Shown here in pieces: positions 23,680 to 35,114 of a stretch of 61,628 nt of DNA. How positions within the stretch are numbered: position 1 is the first letter of the stretch; the number at the start of each line of letters is the position of its first letter. Position numbers and translations under genes: made by a program. The notes under the pieces are model-generated. The model saw nothing but the letters and a program-made list of their open reading frames with translations, did not search any database and was not told the DNA's origin. The stretch comes from Bacillus alkalisoli (GTDB taxonomy: Bacteria; Bacillota; Bacilli; Bacillales; Bacillaceae_I): positions 1-61,628 of the forward strand of contig NZ_NISO01000006.1 of NCBI RefSeq assembly GCF_002797415.1, written 5' to 3'.

Positions 23680-23694
23680 TTATTTTTTTATTTA

Positions 23695-23982
23695 TTAAAC
23701 TTCGAAGAATTCAATCTCTTTGCTATCAGTAGTAAGTGTTACGATAGCTTTTCTACGACGGTTAGTTAATCCGCTGTAACGACCTACACGACGGAATTTA
23801 CCTTTATAGTTCATGATGTTAACTTTTTCAACTTTTACGCCAAAGATTGCTTCAACAGCGTCTTTTACTTCAGTTTTATTAGATTTAACATCAACTTCGA
23901 ATGTATATTTCTTTTCTGCCATTAAGTCAGTAGAACGCTCAGTAATCACGGGGCGCTTAAGAACATCACGATGATCTCTCAT
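23695..23982 (-). CDS. rplW: 50S ribosomal protein uL23
   Basis: L23 of 95 aa starting [18 protein letters not shown]. It frames the exit tunnel and is the docking site of trigger factor and SRP. The ATG overlaps the rplD stop codon by one base (TAATG), which implies coupled translation. Confidence 0.97.
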   Translation of the reverse strand: MRDHRDVLKRPVITERSTDLMAEKKYTFEVDVKSNKTEVKDAVEAIFGVKVEKVNIMNYKGKFRRVGRYSGLTNRRRKAIVTLTTDSKEIEFFEV

Positions 23983-24605
23983 TATGCAAGCACCTCCTCT
24001 AATTTTTGAACAGCGTCTTTCGTAAAGATTACTTTGTCATGGTTTACAACGTCTAATACGTTCACTCCGTTTGCAGATACTACAGTTACACCAGGAATGT
24101 TACGCGCTGATAATTCAACGTTTTCAATTGCGTCACCAGTAACGATTAATGCTTTACGGTCAACGTTTAATCCTTTTAATACAGAAATCATTTCTTTTGT
24201 TTTTGGAGCATCAAAAGTAATTCCTTCTAATACTAAGAATTCGTTTTCTAATACTTTAGATGATAATGCAGATTTGATAGCTAAGCGACGAACCTTTTTA
24301 GGAAGTTTGTAGCTGTAGCTTCTTGGTGTAGGACCGAATACGATACCACCACCACGCCATTGTGGAGAACGGATTGAACCTTGACGAGCACGACCTGTAC
24401 CTTTTTGTTTCCAAGGCTTACGTCCACCGCCCGCAACTTCCGAACGTCCTTTTACTTTGTGAGTTCCTTGACGTTGAGATGCTCTTTGCATCATGATAGC
24501 GTCAAATAATACAGCATTGTTTGGTTCAATACCGAACACAGTATCATTTAACTCGATTTCGCCAACTTGAGAACCTGTTTGGTTGTATAATGCTACTTTA
24601 GGCAT
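23982..24605 (-). CDS. rplD: 50S ribosomal protein uL4
   Basis: L4 of 207 aa with the extended tunnel loop (about 45-100: [20 protein letters not shown]) that includes the macrolide-contact segment [11 protein letters not shown] in ordinary form. In E. coli L4 represses the S10 operon by binding its leader; B. subtilis control is different and the leader here should not be assumed to work the same way. Confidence 0.97.
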   Translation of the reverse strand: MPKVALYNQTGSQVGEIELNDTVFGIEPNNAVLFDAIMMQRASQRQGTHKVKGRSEVAGGGRKPWKQKGTGRARQGSIRSPQWRGGGIVFGPTPRSYSYKLPKKVRRLAIKSALSSKVLENEFLVLEGITFDAPKTKEMISVLKGLNVDRKALIVTGDAIENVELSARNIPGVTVVSANGVNVLDVVNHDKVIFTKDAVQKLEEVLA

Positions 24606-24630
24606 TTGTAGTTCCTCCTTTCCTGTTCAA

Positions 24631-25254
24631 TTACTTAGCTTTAACAGCAGCTTTAACTGTGATTAATGCTTTTTTAGGACCTGGTACGTTACCTTTAACT
24701 AATAATAAGTTACGTTCAGTGTCTACACTAACGATTTCAAGGTTTTGGATAGTAATGCGATCTCCACCCATACGTCCAGGTAATAATTTACCTTTGAATA
24801 CACGGTTTGGAGCTACAGGACCCATCGAACCAACGCGACGGTGATAACGAGAACCATGAGACATTGGACCACGAGATTGTCCATGACGCTTAATAGCACC
24901 TTGGAAACCTTTACCCTTTGATACTCCAGTTACGTCTACCGCATCGCCTTTTGCGAAAATATCAACTTTGACTTCTTGACCAACTTCGTACCCTTCTAAG
25001 CCATCAATCTCACGAATGAAGCGCTTAGGTGTTGTACTAGCTTTTGTTGCATGACCTTGTTCAGGTTTGTTTGATAACTTTTCACGCTTATCTTCAAAAC
25101 CTAATTGAATAGCTACATATCCATCAGTTTCAACTGTTTTCTTTTGAAGTACTACGTTTGGAGCAGCTTCGATAACAGTTACCGGGATAAGATCACCGTT
25201 TTCAGCGAAAACTTGAGTCATACCGATTTTTCTTCCTAAGATTCCTTTGGTCAT
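24631..25254 (-). CDS. rplC: 50S ribosomal protein uL3
   Basis: L3 of 207 aa starting [20 protein letters not shown]; the central extension with [15 protein letters not shown] reaches to the peptidyl-transferase centre, and residues tied to pleuromutilin and linezolid resistance look ordinary. An assembly initiator of the large subunit. AGGAGGTGTGACTT precedes the ATG. Confidence 0.97.
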   Translation of the reverse strand: MTKGILGRKIGMTQVFAENGDLIPVTVIEAAPNVVLQKKTVETDGYVAIQLGFEDKREKLSNKPEQGHATKASTTPKRFIREIDGLEGYEVGQEVKVDIFAKGDAVDVTGVSKGKGFQGAIKRHGQSRGPMSHGSRYHRRVGSMGPVAPNRVFKGKLLPGRMGGDRITIQNLEIVSVDTERNLLLVKGNVPGPKKALITVKAAVKAK

Positions 25255-25289
25255 AAGTCACACCTCCTAATAATATAAGTATTTATTCA

Positions 25290-25619
<330 letters not shown>

Positions 25620-25729
25620 CTATATTTACTCATAGACATTCTCCGCGGAAATTAACCTGCACACTCGCCATGGCAAAGCGGCCGGGTGTGTCAGCAACCT
25701 TCCGTTTCATCGCAAGTCAAAGACCAACA
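25620..25729 (-). promoter_or_regulatory. Structured leader of the S10 operon
   Basis: The 110-nt leader forms a long hairpin on the minus strand: CGGAA at its base pairs with TTCCG, and ACACCCGGCC with GGCGAGTGT higher up (25645-25703). No T-run follows, so it is not a simple terminator. A role in autogenous control is plausible, but the ligand is unknown. It stands out as the only GC-rich block in the 880-bp gap. Confidence 0.6.
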
Positions 25730-25735
25730 TTATAA

Positions 25736-25764
25736 ATTATACATGATGTTTTAACATAATGCAA
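25736..25764 (-). promoter_or_regulatory. Main promoter of the S10-spc-alpha cluster
   Basis: Minus-strand TTGCAT (25759-25764), 17-nt spacer, perfect TATAAT (25736-25741). B. subtilis is reported to transcribe this cluster from promoters in the same place. Confidence 0.85.
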
Positions 25765-26438
25765 ATGTTTTTTTAATGTAACTGTGAGCACTTAATTATT
25801 ATAACTACATCGTGGTAAGAATGCAACCTAAGTTGTATTAGATTTATGCAATCATTTATTTCCAGTTTGGGTTTTAATGTTTTTGCACTGATAACGCTTG
25901 GATTTATATAGAGAAGATTAAAGTTCGATTAATTTATAATTGAGTGATTTTCATAAAGTACAATTACTAAACGAAAAACGATTATAAACCTATTCATTAT
26001 TATAATTAACGTTATATATCGAACGTTATTTAATTGTAATTAACAGAACATTCGTTTTTCACTAAACGAACAGCAATTATGAAATTGATTCAATTACTAG
26101 TTGTTTGTATTAAAATCGAGTTCCTTCTATATAAATATATGTAAACAAATATACTAATTAAGTTAGCTTATGAACTTCTATTCGAGTTATAGATTAAAAG
26201 TCTAATTCCTGGGAGAGTTTTACTTACTATGTATTATTAATATACTTGTAACACTATATATAGCTTTTGATTCACTTTAGATCTTTTATAATATACTCTG
26301 GGGACTTTATGCAAAATCTTATTGGTTTGATGATACACCTCACATGCTTCTGGATACATGTTATGCTTTTACGCTACCTCAAACTTTTATATTCAGCAGT
26401 ATATTTTCAATAATTTGAGAGATATTAAATATTCATAT
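25765..26438. other. Gene-free AT-rich gap between tuf and the S10 promoter
   Basis: About 670 bp with stop codons in all frames and no supported ORF. In B. subtilis the ybaC hydrolase gene lies between tufA and rpsJ; I see no recognisable remnant of it. The gap holds intergenic element copy B (25966-26095). A short plus-strand frame near 26310-26420 has no ribosome site and I do not call it. Confidence 0.7.
25966..26095 (+). repeat. AT-rich intergenic element, copy B
   Basis: The clearest copy. Left box ACTAAACGAAAAACGA at 25966; right box TCGTTTTTCACTAAACGAA at 26052, then CAATTATGAAATTGATTCAA. GAAAAACGA and TCGTTTTTC are exact inverted complements 70 bp apart, and ACTAAACGAA occurs in direct orientation at both ends. 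The right box itself is a short palindrome (TTCGTTT/AAACGAA). Confidence 0.65.
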
Positions 26439-26473
26439 AAAAAAAGCTGACGTGTAAACACGTCAGCTTTTTT
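26439..26473 (-). terminator. Terminator of the str operon (after tuf)
   Basis: Nearly perfect 15-bp stem AAAAAAGCTGACGTG / CACGTCAGCTTTTTT with a 4-nt loop, T-run on either strand; 10 bp past the tuf stop. Confidence 0.95.
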
Positions 26474-26482
26474 AAACAAAAA

Positions 26483-27673
26483 TTACTCTTGAATTGTAGC
26501 TACTACTCCAGCACCTACAGTACGTCCACCCTCACGGATAGAGAACTTAGTACCTTCTTCGATAGCGATTGGAGCAATTAGTTCAACAGTCATCTCGATG
26601 TTGTCACCAGGCATAACCATTTCTACGCCTTCAGGTAAGTTACAAATACCAGTTACGTCAGTTGTACGGAAGTAGAACTGAGGACGGTAGTTTGTGAAGA
26701 ATGGAGTATGACGTCCACCTTCTTCTTTAGATAAAACGTAAACTTCAGCTTTGAACTTTGTGTGTGGAGTAATTGTACCAGGCTTAGCTAATACTTGTCC
26801 ACGTTGGATGTCGTCACGAGCAACTCCACGAAGAAGTGCACCGATGTTGTCTCCAGCTTCAGCATAGTCAAGAAGCTTACGGAACATTTCTACTCCAGTT
26901 ACTGTAGTAGATTTAGGCTCTTCAGTTAAACCGATGATGTCGATAACGTCACCAACTTTAACTTGTCCACGCTCAACACGTCCTGTAGCAACTGTACCAC
27001 GACCTGTGATTGAGAATACGTCCTCAACTGGCATCATGAATGGCTTTTCAGTGTCACGAGCAGGAGTTGGAATGTACTCATCTACAGCGTTCATTAATTC
27101 AACGATTTTCTCTTCCCACTCAGCATTTCCTTCAAGAGCTTTAAGAGCAGAACCTTTGATTACAGGGATGTCGTCTCCAGGGAAATCGTACTCAGATAAT
27201 AAGTCACGTACTTCCATTTCAACTAATTCTAATAATTCTTCGTCGTCTACCATGTCACACTTGTTCATGAATACAACAAGGTAAGGTACACCTACTTGAC
27301 GAGATAAAAGAATGTGCTCACGAGTTTGTGGCATTGGACCATCAGCAGCAGATACTACTAAGATTCCGCCGTCCATTTGAGCAGCACCAGTGATCATGTT
27401 TTTAACATAGTCAGCATGTCCTGGGCAGTCAACGTGTGCATAGTGACGGTTTTCAGTTTCGTACTCAACGTGAGCTGTAGAAATAGTGATTCCACGCTCT
27501 CTTTCTTCTGGAGCTGCGTCGATCATGTCATAAGCCATTGCAGCACCTTTACCACTACGCTTAGCAAGAACAGTAGTGATTGCAGCTGTTAAAGTTGTTT
27601 TACCATGGTCAACGTGTCCGATTGTACCGATATTAGCATGAGTCTTGGATCTATCGAATTTTTCTTTACCCAT
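26483..27673 (-). CDS. tuf: Elongation factor Tu
   Basis: EF-Tu of 396 aa: G1 [11 protein letters not shown]3 [10 protein letters not shown]4 NKCD, G5 SALK, then domains 2 and 3 ending [10 protein letters not shown]. It delivers aminoacyl-tRNA to the ribosome. The frame stays open 22 codons further upstream but AAGGAGGATATACTA before the ATG at 27673 and family length decide the start. It is 113 bp downstream of fusA; that spacer contains an 8-bp hairpin (GGTAATAA/TTATTACC at 27722-27747). Last gene of the str operon. Confidence 0.98.
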   Translation of the reverse strand: MGKEKFDRSKTHANIGTIGHVDHGKTTLTAAITTVLAKRSGKGAAMAYDMIDAAPEERERGITISTAHVEYETENRHYAHVDCPGHADYVKNMITGAAQMDGGILVVSAADGPMPQTREHILLSRQVGVPYLVVFMNKCDMVDDEELLELVEMEVRDLLSEYDFPGDDIPVIKGSALKALEGNAEWEEKIVELMNAVDEYIPTPARDTEKPFMMPVEDVFSITGRGTVATGRVERGQVKVGDVIDIIGLTEEPKSTTVTGVEMFRKLLDYAEAGDNIGALLRGVARDDIQRGQVLAKPGTITPHTKFKAEVYVLSKEEGGRHTPFFTNYRPQFYFRTTDVTGICNLPEGVEMVMPGDNIEMTVELIAPIAIEEGTKFSIREGGRTVGAGVVATIQE

Positions 27674-27786
27674 TAGTATATCCTCCTTGAATTTCAATGA
27701 AATTTTTATTTTATATGAGATGGTAATAAATAGAACCACTTATTACCCTACATACTATTTATAAAACAAGTTTAGGCGAAAATCAA

Positions 27787-29865
27787 TTATTCACCTTTAT
27801 TTTTTTTGATGATTTCTTCTGAAATCGATTTAGGTACTTCTTCGTAGTGGTCAAAGTGCATTGTAAATACTCCGCGACCTTGAGTGTTTGAGCGTAATGC
27901 AGTTGCATATCCGAACATTTCAGATAGTGGAACCATAGAGCGAACAACTTGAGCGTTACCGCGTGCTTCCATACCTTCTACACGTCCACGACGAGATGTA
28001 ATACCACCCATGATATCACCCATGTACTCTTCAGGAGTTACTACTTCAACTTTCATAACTGGCTCTAAAATTACTGGGTTACATTTTGATACTGCGTTTT
28101 TAAGTGCTAAAGAAGCAGCTACTTTGAACGCCATCTCACTTGAGTCAACATCATGGTAAGAACCATCTACTAATGCAGCTTTAACATCGATTAATGGGTA
28201 ACCAGCTAATACACCGTTTGCCATTGAGTCTTCTAGACCAGCTTGTACAGCAGGAACGTATTCACGTGGTACTACACCACCAACGATTTTGTTTTCAAAC
28301 TCAAAACCTTTTCCTTCTTCGTTCGGTTCAAATTCGATCCAAACGTGTCCGAATTGCCCACGACCACCAGATTGACGAGCGAATTTACCTTCTACTCGAG
28401 CAGATCCACGGAACGTTTCACGGTATGCTACTTGAGGAGCACCAACGTTTGCTTCTACTTTGAACTCACGCTTCATACGATCAACTAGGATGTCTAGGTG
28501 AAGCTCACCCATACCTGCGATGATTGTTTGACCCGTTTCTTGGTCAGTATGTGCACGGAAAGTAGGATCTTCTTCTTGTAGTTTTTGTAATGCAGTAGTC
28601 ATTTTGTCTTGGTCTGCTTTAGATTTTGGTTCAACTGATAACTGGATAACCGGCTCAGGGAATTCCATAGACTCAAGAATAACTTGGTTTTTGTCATCAC
28701 AAAGCGTGTCACCAGTAGTAGTGTCTTTTAATCCAACTGCAGCAGCGATATCACCAGCATAAACAACAGGAATCTCTTCACGGCTGTTTGCATGCATTTG
28801 CAGGATACGTCCTACACGCTCACGCTTACCTTTAGATGAGTTAATTACATAAGAACCTGAGTTTAATGTACCTGAGTACACACGGAAAAACGTTAACTTA
28901 CCAACATAAGGGTCAGTCATAACTTTGAATGCTAGTGCAGCGAACGGTGCCTCATCACTAGATTCACGGATAATTTCTTCCTCCGTATCGGGAACGATAC
29001 CTTTAATTGAAGGTACATCAGTTGGCGCAGGTAAGTAATCAATTACCGCGTCAAGCATTAATTGTACCCCTTTATTTTTGAATGCAGAACCACAGATTAC
29101 AGGGTAGAATTCAACGTTACATGTACCTTTACGGATTGCAGCTTTGATTTCTTCCTTTGTAAGTTCTTCACCCTCTAAATATTTCATCATTAACTCTTCG
29201 TCTAATTCAGCAACAGCTTCAATTAAGCTATTACGGTACTCTTCTGCTTGCTCTTTGTATTCATCAGGAATTTCAACCGCATCAGAACGAGTACCTAAGT
29301 CATCTTCGTAGAAGTATGCTACGTTTTCAACTAGGTCAATGATACCTTCGAACTGGTCTTCTGCACCAATTGGAAGTTGAATCGGGTGTGCGTTGGCTTG
29401 AAGACGATCATGGATTGTACCTACAGAGTATAAGAAATCTGCACCGATTTTGTCCATTTTGTTAACGAACACGACACGTGGTACCCCGTAAGTTGTAGCT
29501 TGGCGCCAAACTGTTTCAGTTTGAGGCTCAACACCAGATTGTGCATCAAGTACTGCTACAGCTCCATCAAGTACACGCAAAGAACGTTCTACTTCAACAG
29601 TGAAGTCTACGTGTCCTGGTGTATCGATAATGTTTACGCGGTGTCCTTTCCATTGAGCTGTTGTAGCAGCAGAAGTGATAGTAATACCACGTTCTTGCTC
29701 TTGCTCCATCCAGTCCATTTGAGAAGCACCTTCATGTGTTTCACCAATTTTGTGAATACGTCCAGTGTAGAATAAAACACGCTCAGTTGTAGTTGTTTTA
29801 CCAGCATCGATGTGAGCCATGATACCGATATTACGCGTGTTATTCAAGGAGAACTCTCTTGCCAT
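27787..29865 (-). CDS. fusA: Elongation factor G
   Basis: EF-G of 692 aa, a five-domain translocase. G1 [14 protein letters not shown]3 [10 protein letters not shown]4 NKMDK are in place; domain IV loop and C-terminal [12 protein letters not shown] are present. It drives tRNA-mRNA translocation and, with RRF, ribosome recycling. It follows rpsG after a 139-bp spacer with two strong hairpins, which is longer than usual for this operon. Confidence 0.98.
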   Translation of the reverse strand: MAREFSLNNTRNIGIMAHIDAGKTTTTERVLFYTGRIHKIGETHEGASQMDWMEQEQERGITITSAATTAQWKGHRVNIIDTPGHVDFTVEVERSLRVLDGAVAVLDAQSGVEPQTETVWRQATTYGVPRVVFVNKMDKIGADFLYSVGTIHDRLQANAHPIQLPIGAEDQFEGIIDLVENVAYFYEDDLGTRSDAVEIPDEYKEQAEEYRNSLIEAVAELDEELMMKYLEGEELTKEEIKAAIRKGTCNVEFYPVICGSAFKNKGVQLMLDAVIDYLPAPTDVPSIKGIVPDTEEEIIRESSDEAPFAALAFKVMTDPYVGKLTFFRVYSGTLNSGSYVINSSKGKRERVGRILQMHANSREEIPVVYAGDIAAAVGLKDTTTGDTLCDDKNQVILESMEFPEPVIQLSVEPKSKADQDKMTTALQKLQEEDPTFRAHTDQETGQTIIAGMGELHLDILVDRMKREFKVEANVGAPQVAYRETFRGSARVEGKFARQSGGRGQFGHVWIEFEPNEEGKGFEFENKIVGGVVPREYVPAVQAGLEDSMANGVLAGYPLIDVKAALVDGSYHDVDSSEMAFKVAASLALKNAVSKCNPVILEPVMKVEVVTPEEYMGDIMGGITSRRGRVEGMEARGNAQVVRSMVPLSEMFGYATALRSNTQGRGVFTMHFDHYEEVPKSISEEIIKKNKGE

Positions 29866-29908
29866 TTGGGTATTTCTCCTTCCTATTTAAGTATCGTTTT
29901 ATAATTAC

Positions 29909-29946
29909 ATCTAAAACTGCTATGTAGCTACATAACAGTTTTAGAT
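29909..29946 (-). repeat. Inverted repeat 1 in the rpsG-fusA spacer
   Basis: ATCTAAAACTG (29909-29919) pairs exactly with CAGTTTTAGAT (29936-29946), and the loop holds another palindrome, ATGTAGCTACAT. No T-run follows in the direction of transcription. Probably an RNA processing or control hairpin rather than a terminator; that is inference. Confidence 0.75.
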
Positions 29947-29970
29947 GGTATGTTATCCTACCAAGAGAAA

Positions 29971-30002
29971 TTCAAAGCTTTTACTATAGGAAAAGCTTTG
30001 AA
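29971..30002 (-). repeat. Inverted repeat 2 just after rpsG
   Basis: TTCAAAGCTTTT (29971-29982) pairs exactly with AAAAGCTTTGAA (29991-30002) across an 8-nt loop, 2 bp past the rpsG stop codon. No T-run follows on the minus strand. Confidence 0.75.
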
Positions 30003-30004
30003 TC

Positions 30005-30499
<495 letters not shown>

Positions 30500-30516
30500 T
30501 TATACTTAAAGTTTTA

Positions 30517-30963
<447 letters not shown>

Positions 30964-31038
30964 TTAAGACCACACATCCAGGTGGTTCATTTTAAAACAA
31001 AAAACAAAGTTTTTGCAAACAATTTACAAAAACAGTTT

Positions 31039-31287
31039 TTATCTAATTATTGCAACAGCTGCAGCTCCTACTTCAATTCCGCAAGCTTTGCCAAGCTTTT
31101 TCATAGAATCTACCTTTGTGATAGGAATTTTGCATTCATTGGCAGTTTGGATAACTTTATACGTTACTTTCGCATCAGCATCTTCCGCAATGATCACTTC
31201 TGTAGCTGTTCCTGCTTTCAGCGCCTTCACTGATTGTTTTGTTCCAACAATGAAAGTCGTTGCCTGTCTCACTTTATCATAAGACAT
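31039..31287 (-). CDS. rplGB: L7Ae-family K-turn RNA-binding protein (YbxF)
   Basis: An 82-aa L7Ae/L30e-type protein starting [20 protein letters not shown]. Bacillus YbxF binds kink-turn RNA and associates with the ribosome in growth. It heads the str operon, behind its own strong promoter and the rpoC terminator. GGAGGATATATT precedes the ATG. K-turn ligands within the window are not evident. Confidence 0.93.
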   Translation of the reverse strand: MSYDKVRQATTFIVGTKQSVKALKAGTATEVIIAEDADAKVTYKVIQTANECKIPITKVDSMKKLGKACGIEVGAAAVAIIR

Positions 31288-31331
31288 ATAATATATCCTC
31301 CAAAGTTACAGGTTATATAAGCACCTTTGCT

Positions 31332-31360
31332 ATATTACCATCATAATTTTTAATTGTCAA
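31332..31360 (-). promoter_or_regulatory. Promoter of the str operon (rplGB-rpsL-rpsG-fusA-tuf)
   Basis: Minus-strand perfect TTGACA (31355-31360), 17-nt spacer, TAATAT (31332-31337) with an extended TGG before the -10. Confidence 0.9.
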
Positions 31361-31378
31361 CTAGTTTTGCAATAACAT

Positions 31379-31451
31379 TAAAAAGAAGGTGACCTGTAGA
31401 ACCTGATTAAACACATGAATGTTTAATCAGGTTCTAGCTTTTGGTCAACCT
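31379..31451 (-). terminator. Compound terminator after rpoC
   Basis: A perfect 15-bp inner stem (AGAACCTGATTAAAC at 31399-31413 with its complement at 31422-31436) is extended by an outer GGTTGACC/GGTCACC pairing that runs directly into TTCTTTTTAA on the minus strand. It separates the rpoBC operon from the str operon. Confidence 0.88.
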
Positions 31452-31457
31452 ACTCTA

Positions 31458-34400
31458 CTATTCTACAGTTACAGGCTCTTCTTGACCAACTTCTTTAGTA
31501 AGTTCAAATTTACGGTAACGGTTCATACCAGTACCAGCTGGAACAAGTTTACCAATAATTACATTTTCTTTTAATCCTAGAAGTTCATCTCGCTTACCTT
31601 TAATTGCAGCATCTGTAAGTACACGAGTCGTCTCTTGGAACGATGCCGCCGATAAGAACGAGTCAGTTTCAAGAGATGCTTTTGTAATACCAAGTAGTAC
31701 AGGGCGAGCTGTTGCAGGAACTTTGCCTTGTAGAATGACTTTTTCGTTCGCATCAGTAAATTGGTGGATTTCTAGTAATGTTCCTGGTAATACATCCGTA
31801 TCTCCAGCATCGATTACGCGAACTTTACGAAGCATTTGACGTACCATTACTTCAACGTGCTTATCCCCAATTTCTACACCTTGCATACGGTATACTTTTT
31901 GAACTTCAAGCAATAAATATTCTTGTACTGCTGTCATGTCTTTTACTTTCAATAATTCTTTCGGATCGATAGAACCTTCCGTTAAAACTTGACCTCGTAC
32001 AACCTCTGCATTCACAGCAACTTTTAGTCTTGCTGTATAAGGTGCAGTATATGTTCTAGTTTCAACTTCGCCTCTAACTGTTATCTCATGTTGACGATCT
32101 CTGCCTTCATTAACAGCCGTAACAACCCCATCAATTTCAGAGATAACTGCTTGACCTTTAGGATTACGTGCTTCAAACAGCTCTTGAATACGCGGTAAAC
32201 CTTGAGTGATATCGTCTCCCGCAACCCCACCTGTATGGAATGTACGCATCGTTAACTGAGTTCCTGGCTCCCCGATAGATTGAGCAGCAATAATACCAAC
32301 AGCTTCTCCTACCTCTACCTCTAATCCAGTCGCTAAGTTACGACCATAACACTTCTTACATACTCCGTGGCGAGTGTTACACGTAAATACGGAACGAATC
32401 CATACGTCTTCAATCCCAGCATCTATGACTTGTTGCGCGATATCCTCAGTCACTAATCCATTTTCAGCTACTAACACTTCTCCTGTTTCTGGGTGCTTAA
32501 TAGCTTTTCTAACATAACGTCCAATTAGACGCTCATCAAGTCTCTCTACTACTTCAGTGCCATCTTTTAATGATGCTACGTGTAAACCGCGGTCAGTACC
32601 GCAATCTTCTTCACGCACAATAACATCTTGAGCAACGTCAACTAGACGACGCGTTAAGTATCCGGAATCAGCAGTTTTTAGAGCAGTATCGGCAAGGCCT
32701 TTACGTGCACCGTGAGTCGAGATGAAGTATTCTAATACCGTTAAACCTTCGCGGAAACTTGATTTAATCGGTAACTCAATGATTCGCCCAGACGGGTTGG
32801 CCATTAGTCCACGCATACCAGCTAACTGTGTAAAGTTAGATGCGTTACCACGGGCTCCCGAGTCACTCATCATGAATATATGGTTCGAGTTAGGTAATGA
32901 GTTCATTAATTTTGCTTGGATAGCATCTTTACATGCGCTCCAGATCGCAATAACTCTGTCATATCGTTCTTCTTCCGTAATCAAACCACGACGGAACTGC
33001 TTTAGAACTGTATCAACTTTTGTTTGAGATTCTTTAAGCATCTCATCTTTTTCAGCTAATACAACGATGTCAGCAACACCAACTGTAATACCTGCTTTAG
33101 TTGAGTATTTAAATCCTAAATCTTTCATGCGGTCAAGCATGCGAGATGTTTCTGTAATCTTAAAGTTTTTAAACACTTCAGCGATAACATTCCCTAAGAT
33201 TTTTTTCTTAAATGGCTCTACAAGCGGTTGGCTAGCAATTAATTCTTTAACGTTTGCACCTTTTTCCACGAAATATTTCTGAGGCGTTTCTTGCTCTAGA
33301 TTATATCTAGTAGGCTCATTAATATAAGGGAATGATCTAGGTAAGATCTCGTTGAAAACTAATTTACCAACAGTCGTTATTAGCAATTGTTTGTTTTGTT
33401 CCTCTGTAAATGTTTCGTTATTTAAAGATCCAGCATGTACCGCGACACGAGAGTGCAAATGAACAAAACCATTTTGGTATGCTAATAATGCTTCGTTTGT
33501 GTCTTTGAAAACCATGCCTTCTCCAGTTGCATTCTCACGTTCTAATGTTAAGTAGTAGTTACCAAGTACCATATCCTGGGACGGAGTAACAACTGGCTTC
33601 CCATCTTTCGGGTTAAGAATGTTTTGTGCTGCTAACATTAAGATTCTAGCTTCAGCTTGTGCTTCTGCAGAAAGCGGCACGTGAACAGCCATTTGGTCAC
33701 CGTCAAAGTCAGCATTGTATGCTGTACATACTAACGGGTGAAGTCTTATTGCGCGACCTTCTACAAGAGTCGGTTCAAACGCTTGGATTCCTAGTCTGTG
33801 TAATGTTGGGGCACGGTTCAGTAGTACTGGATGCTCCCTAATAACAGATTCTAATACATCCCAAACTTCAGGTTGAACACGTTCAATTTTACGTTTTGCA
33901 CTCTTAATGTTGTGAGCTAATCCTCTTTCCACTAACTCTTTCATTACAAATGGTTTGAACAGTTCAAGAGCCATTTCTTTCGGAAGACCACATTGGTACA
34001 TCTTCAAGTTTGGTCCTACAACGATAACCGAACGGCCTGAGTAGTCAACACGCTTACCTAAAAGGTTTTGACGGAAACGTCCTTGTTTTCCTTTCAACAT
34101 ATGTGAAAGAGATTTTAACGGACGGTTACCAGGTCCTGTTACAGGGCGACCACGACGACCGTTGTCAATCAACGCGTCAACAGCTTCTTGTAACATACGT
34201 TTTTCATTTTGTACGATAATACTTGGTGCACCTAAGTCTAATAAACGCTTTAAGCGGTTGTTTCTATTAATAACACGACGATATAAATCGTTTAAGTCAG
34301 AAGTAGCAAAGCGGCCACCGTCAAGTTGTACCATTGGGCGTAACTCAGGTGGTATAACAGGAAGCACGTCCAAAATCATCCATGATGGTTCATTGCCAGA

Positions 34401-35054
34401 ACCTCTGAAAGATTCTAATACTTCAAGTCGTTTAATCGCTCTTGTACGACGTTGACCTTGAGCAGTTTTTAACTCCTCTTTCAAACCTTCTACATCTTTC
34501 TCTAAATCGATGTCAGATAGTAACTTTTTAATTGCTTCTGCACCCATTGCTGCATGGAATGTATTACCGTATTTTTCACGATACGCGCGATACTCTTTTT
34601 CAGAAAGAAGTTGCTTCTTATCTAATGGAGTATCACCAGTTTCTGTTACTACATAAGAAGCAAAGTAAATAACTTCTTCTAGTGCACGTGGGGACATATC
34701 TAAAACTAATCCCATACGGCTAGGGATACCTTTAAAGTACCAAATGTGTGTAACAGGAGCTGCTAGTTCAATATGACCCATGCGCTCACGACGTACCTTT
34801 GCACGTGTAACTTCTACGCCACATCGATCACAAACTACACCTTTGTAGCGGACACGCTTGTATTTACCACAATGACATTCCCAATCTTTTGTTGGACCAA
34901 ATATACGTTCACAGAAAAGGCCGTCTTTTTCCGGCTTTAATGTACGATAATTAATTGTTTCTGGTTTTTTAACTTCCCCGTGAGACCAAGATCTGATCTT
35001 ATCGGGGGAAGCTAAACCAATCTTCATATATTCAAAGTTATTAACATCTAGCAA
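31458..35054 (-). CDS. rpoC: RNA polymerase beta' subunit
   Basis: Beta' of 1198 aa. N-terminal zinc ribbon [20 protein letters not shown]; catalytic Mg motif [12 protein letters not shown]; trigger loop near [20 protein letters not shown]; second zinc site [11 protein letters not shown]. It forms one jaw of the core enzyme with RpoB. The gene follows rpoB by 60 bp and is the last of its operon. Length matches Bacillus. The annotated start [19 protein letters not shown] follows GGGAGGTAGGCCCCTTGC. Confidence 0.98.
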   Translation of the reverse strand: MLDVNNFEYMKIGLASPDKIRSWSHGEVKKPETINYRTLKPEKDGLFCERIFGPTKDWECHCGKYKRVRYKGVVCDRCGVEVTRAKVRRERMGHIELAAPVTHIWYFKGIPSRMGLVLDMSPRALEEVIYFASYVVTETGDTPLDKKQLLSEKEYRAYREKYGNTFHAAMGAEAIKKLLSDIDLEKDVEGLKEELKTAQGQRRTRAIKRLEVLESFRGSGNEPSWMILDVLPVIPPELRPMVQLDGGRFATSDLNDLYRRVINRNNRLKRLLDLGAPSIIVQNEKRMLQEAVDALIDNGRRGRPVTGPGNRPLKSLSHMLKGKQGRFRQNLLGKRVDYSGRSVIVVGPNLKMYQCGLPKEMALELFKPFVMKELVERGLAHNIKSAKRKIERVQPEVWDVLESVIREHPVLLNRAPTLHRLGIQAFEPTLVEGRAIRLHPLVCTAYNADFDGDQMAVHVPLSAEAQAEARILMLAAQNILNPKDGKPVVTPSQDMVLGNYYLTLERENATGEGMVFKDTNEALLAYQNGFVHLHSRVAVHAGSLNNETFTEEQNKQLLITTVGKLVFNEILPRSFPYINEPTRYNLEQETPQKYFVEKGANVKELIASQPLVEPFKKKILGNVIAEVFKNFKITETSRMLDRMKDLGFKYSTKAGITVGVADIVVLAEKDEMLKESQTKVDTVLKQFRRGLITEEERYDRVIAIWSACKDAIQAKLMNSLPNSNHIFMMSDSGARGNASNFTQLAGMRGLMANPSGRIIELPIKSSFREGLTVLEYFISTHGARKGLADTALKTADSGYLTRRLVDVAQDVIVREEDCGTDRGLHVASLKDGTEVVERLDERLIGRYVRKAIKHPETGEVLVAENGLVTEDIAQQVIDAGIEDVWIRSVFTCNTRHGVCKKCYGRNLATGLEVEVGEAVGIIAAQSIGEPGTQLTMRTFHTGGVAGDDITQGLPRIQELFEARNPKGQAVISEIDGVVTAVNEGRDRQHEITVRGEVETRTYTAPYTARLKVAVNAEVVRGQVLTEGSIDPKELLKVKDMTAVQEYLLLEVQKVYRMQGVEIGDKHVEVMVRQMLRKVRVIDAGDTDVLPGTLLEIHQFTDANEKVILQGKVPATARPVLLGITKASLETDSFLSAASFQETTRVLTDAAIKGKRDELLGLKENVIIGKLVPAGTGMNRYRKFELTKEVGQEEPVTVE

Positions 35055-35114
35055 GGGGCCTACCTCCCTCTTAATCTACAGGTTCTACCCAAATGCTTAC
35101 CTTTTTATCGTCAA

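Noticed and set aside
26300-26412. Short plus-strand frame in the tuf-rpsJ gap containing YWFDDTPHMLLDTC
   Set aside because: It reads a little like protein but has no start with a ribosome site, ends after about 38 codons, and runs against local transcription.
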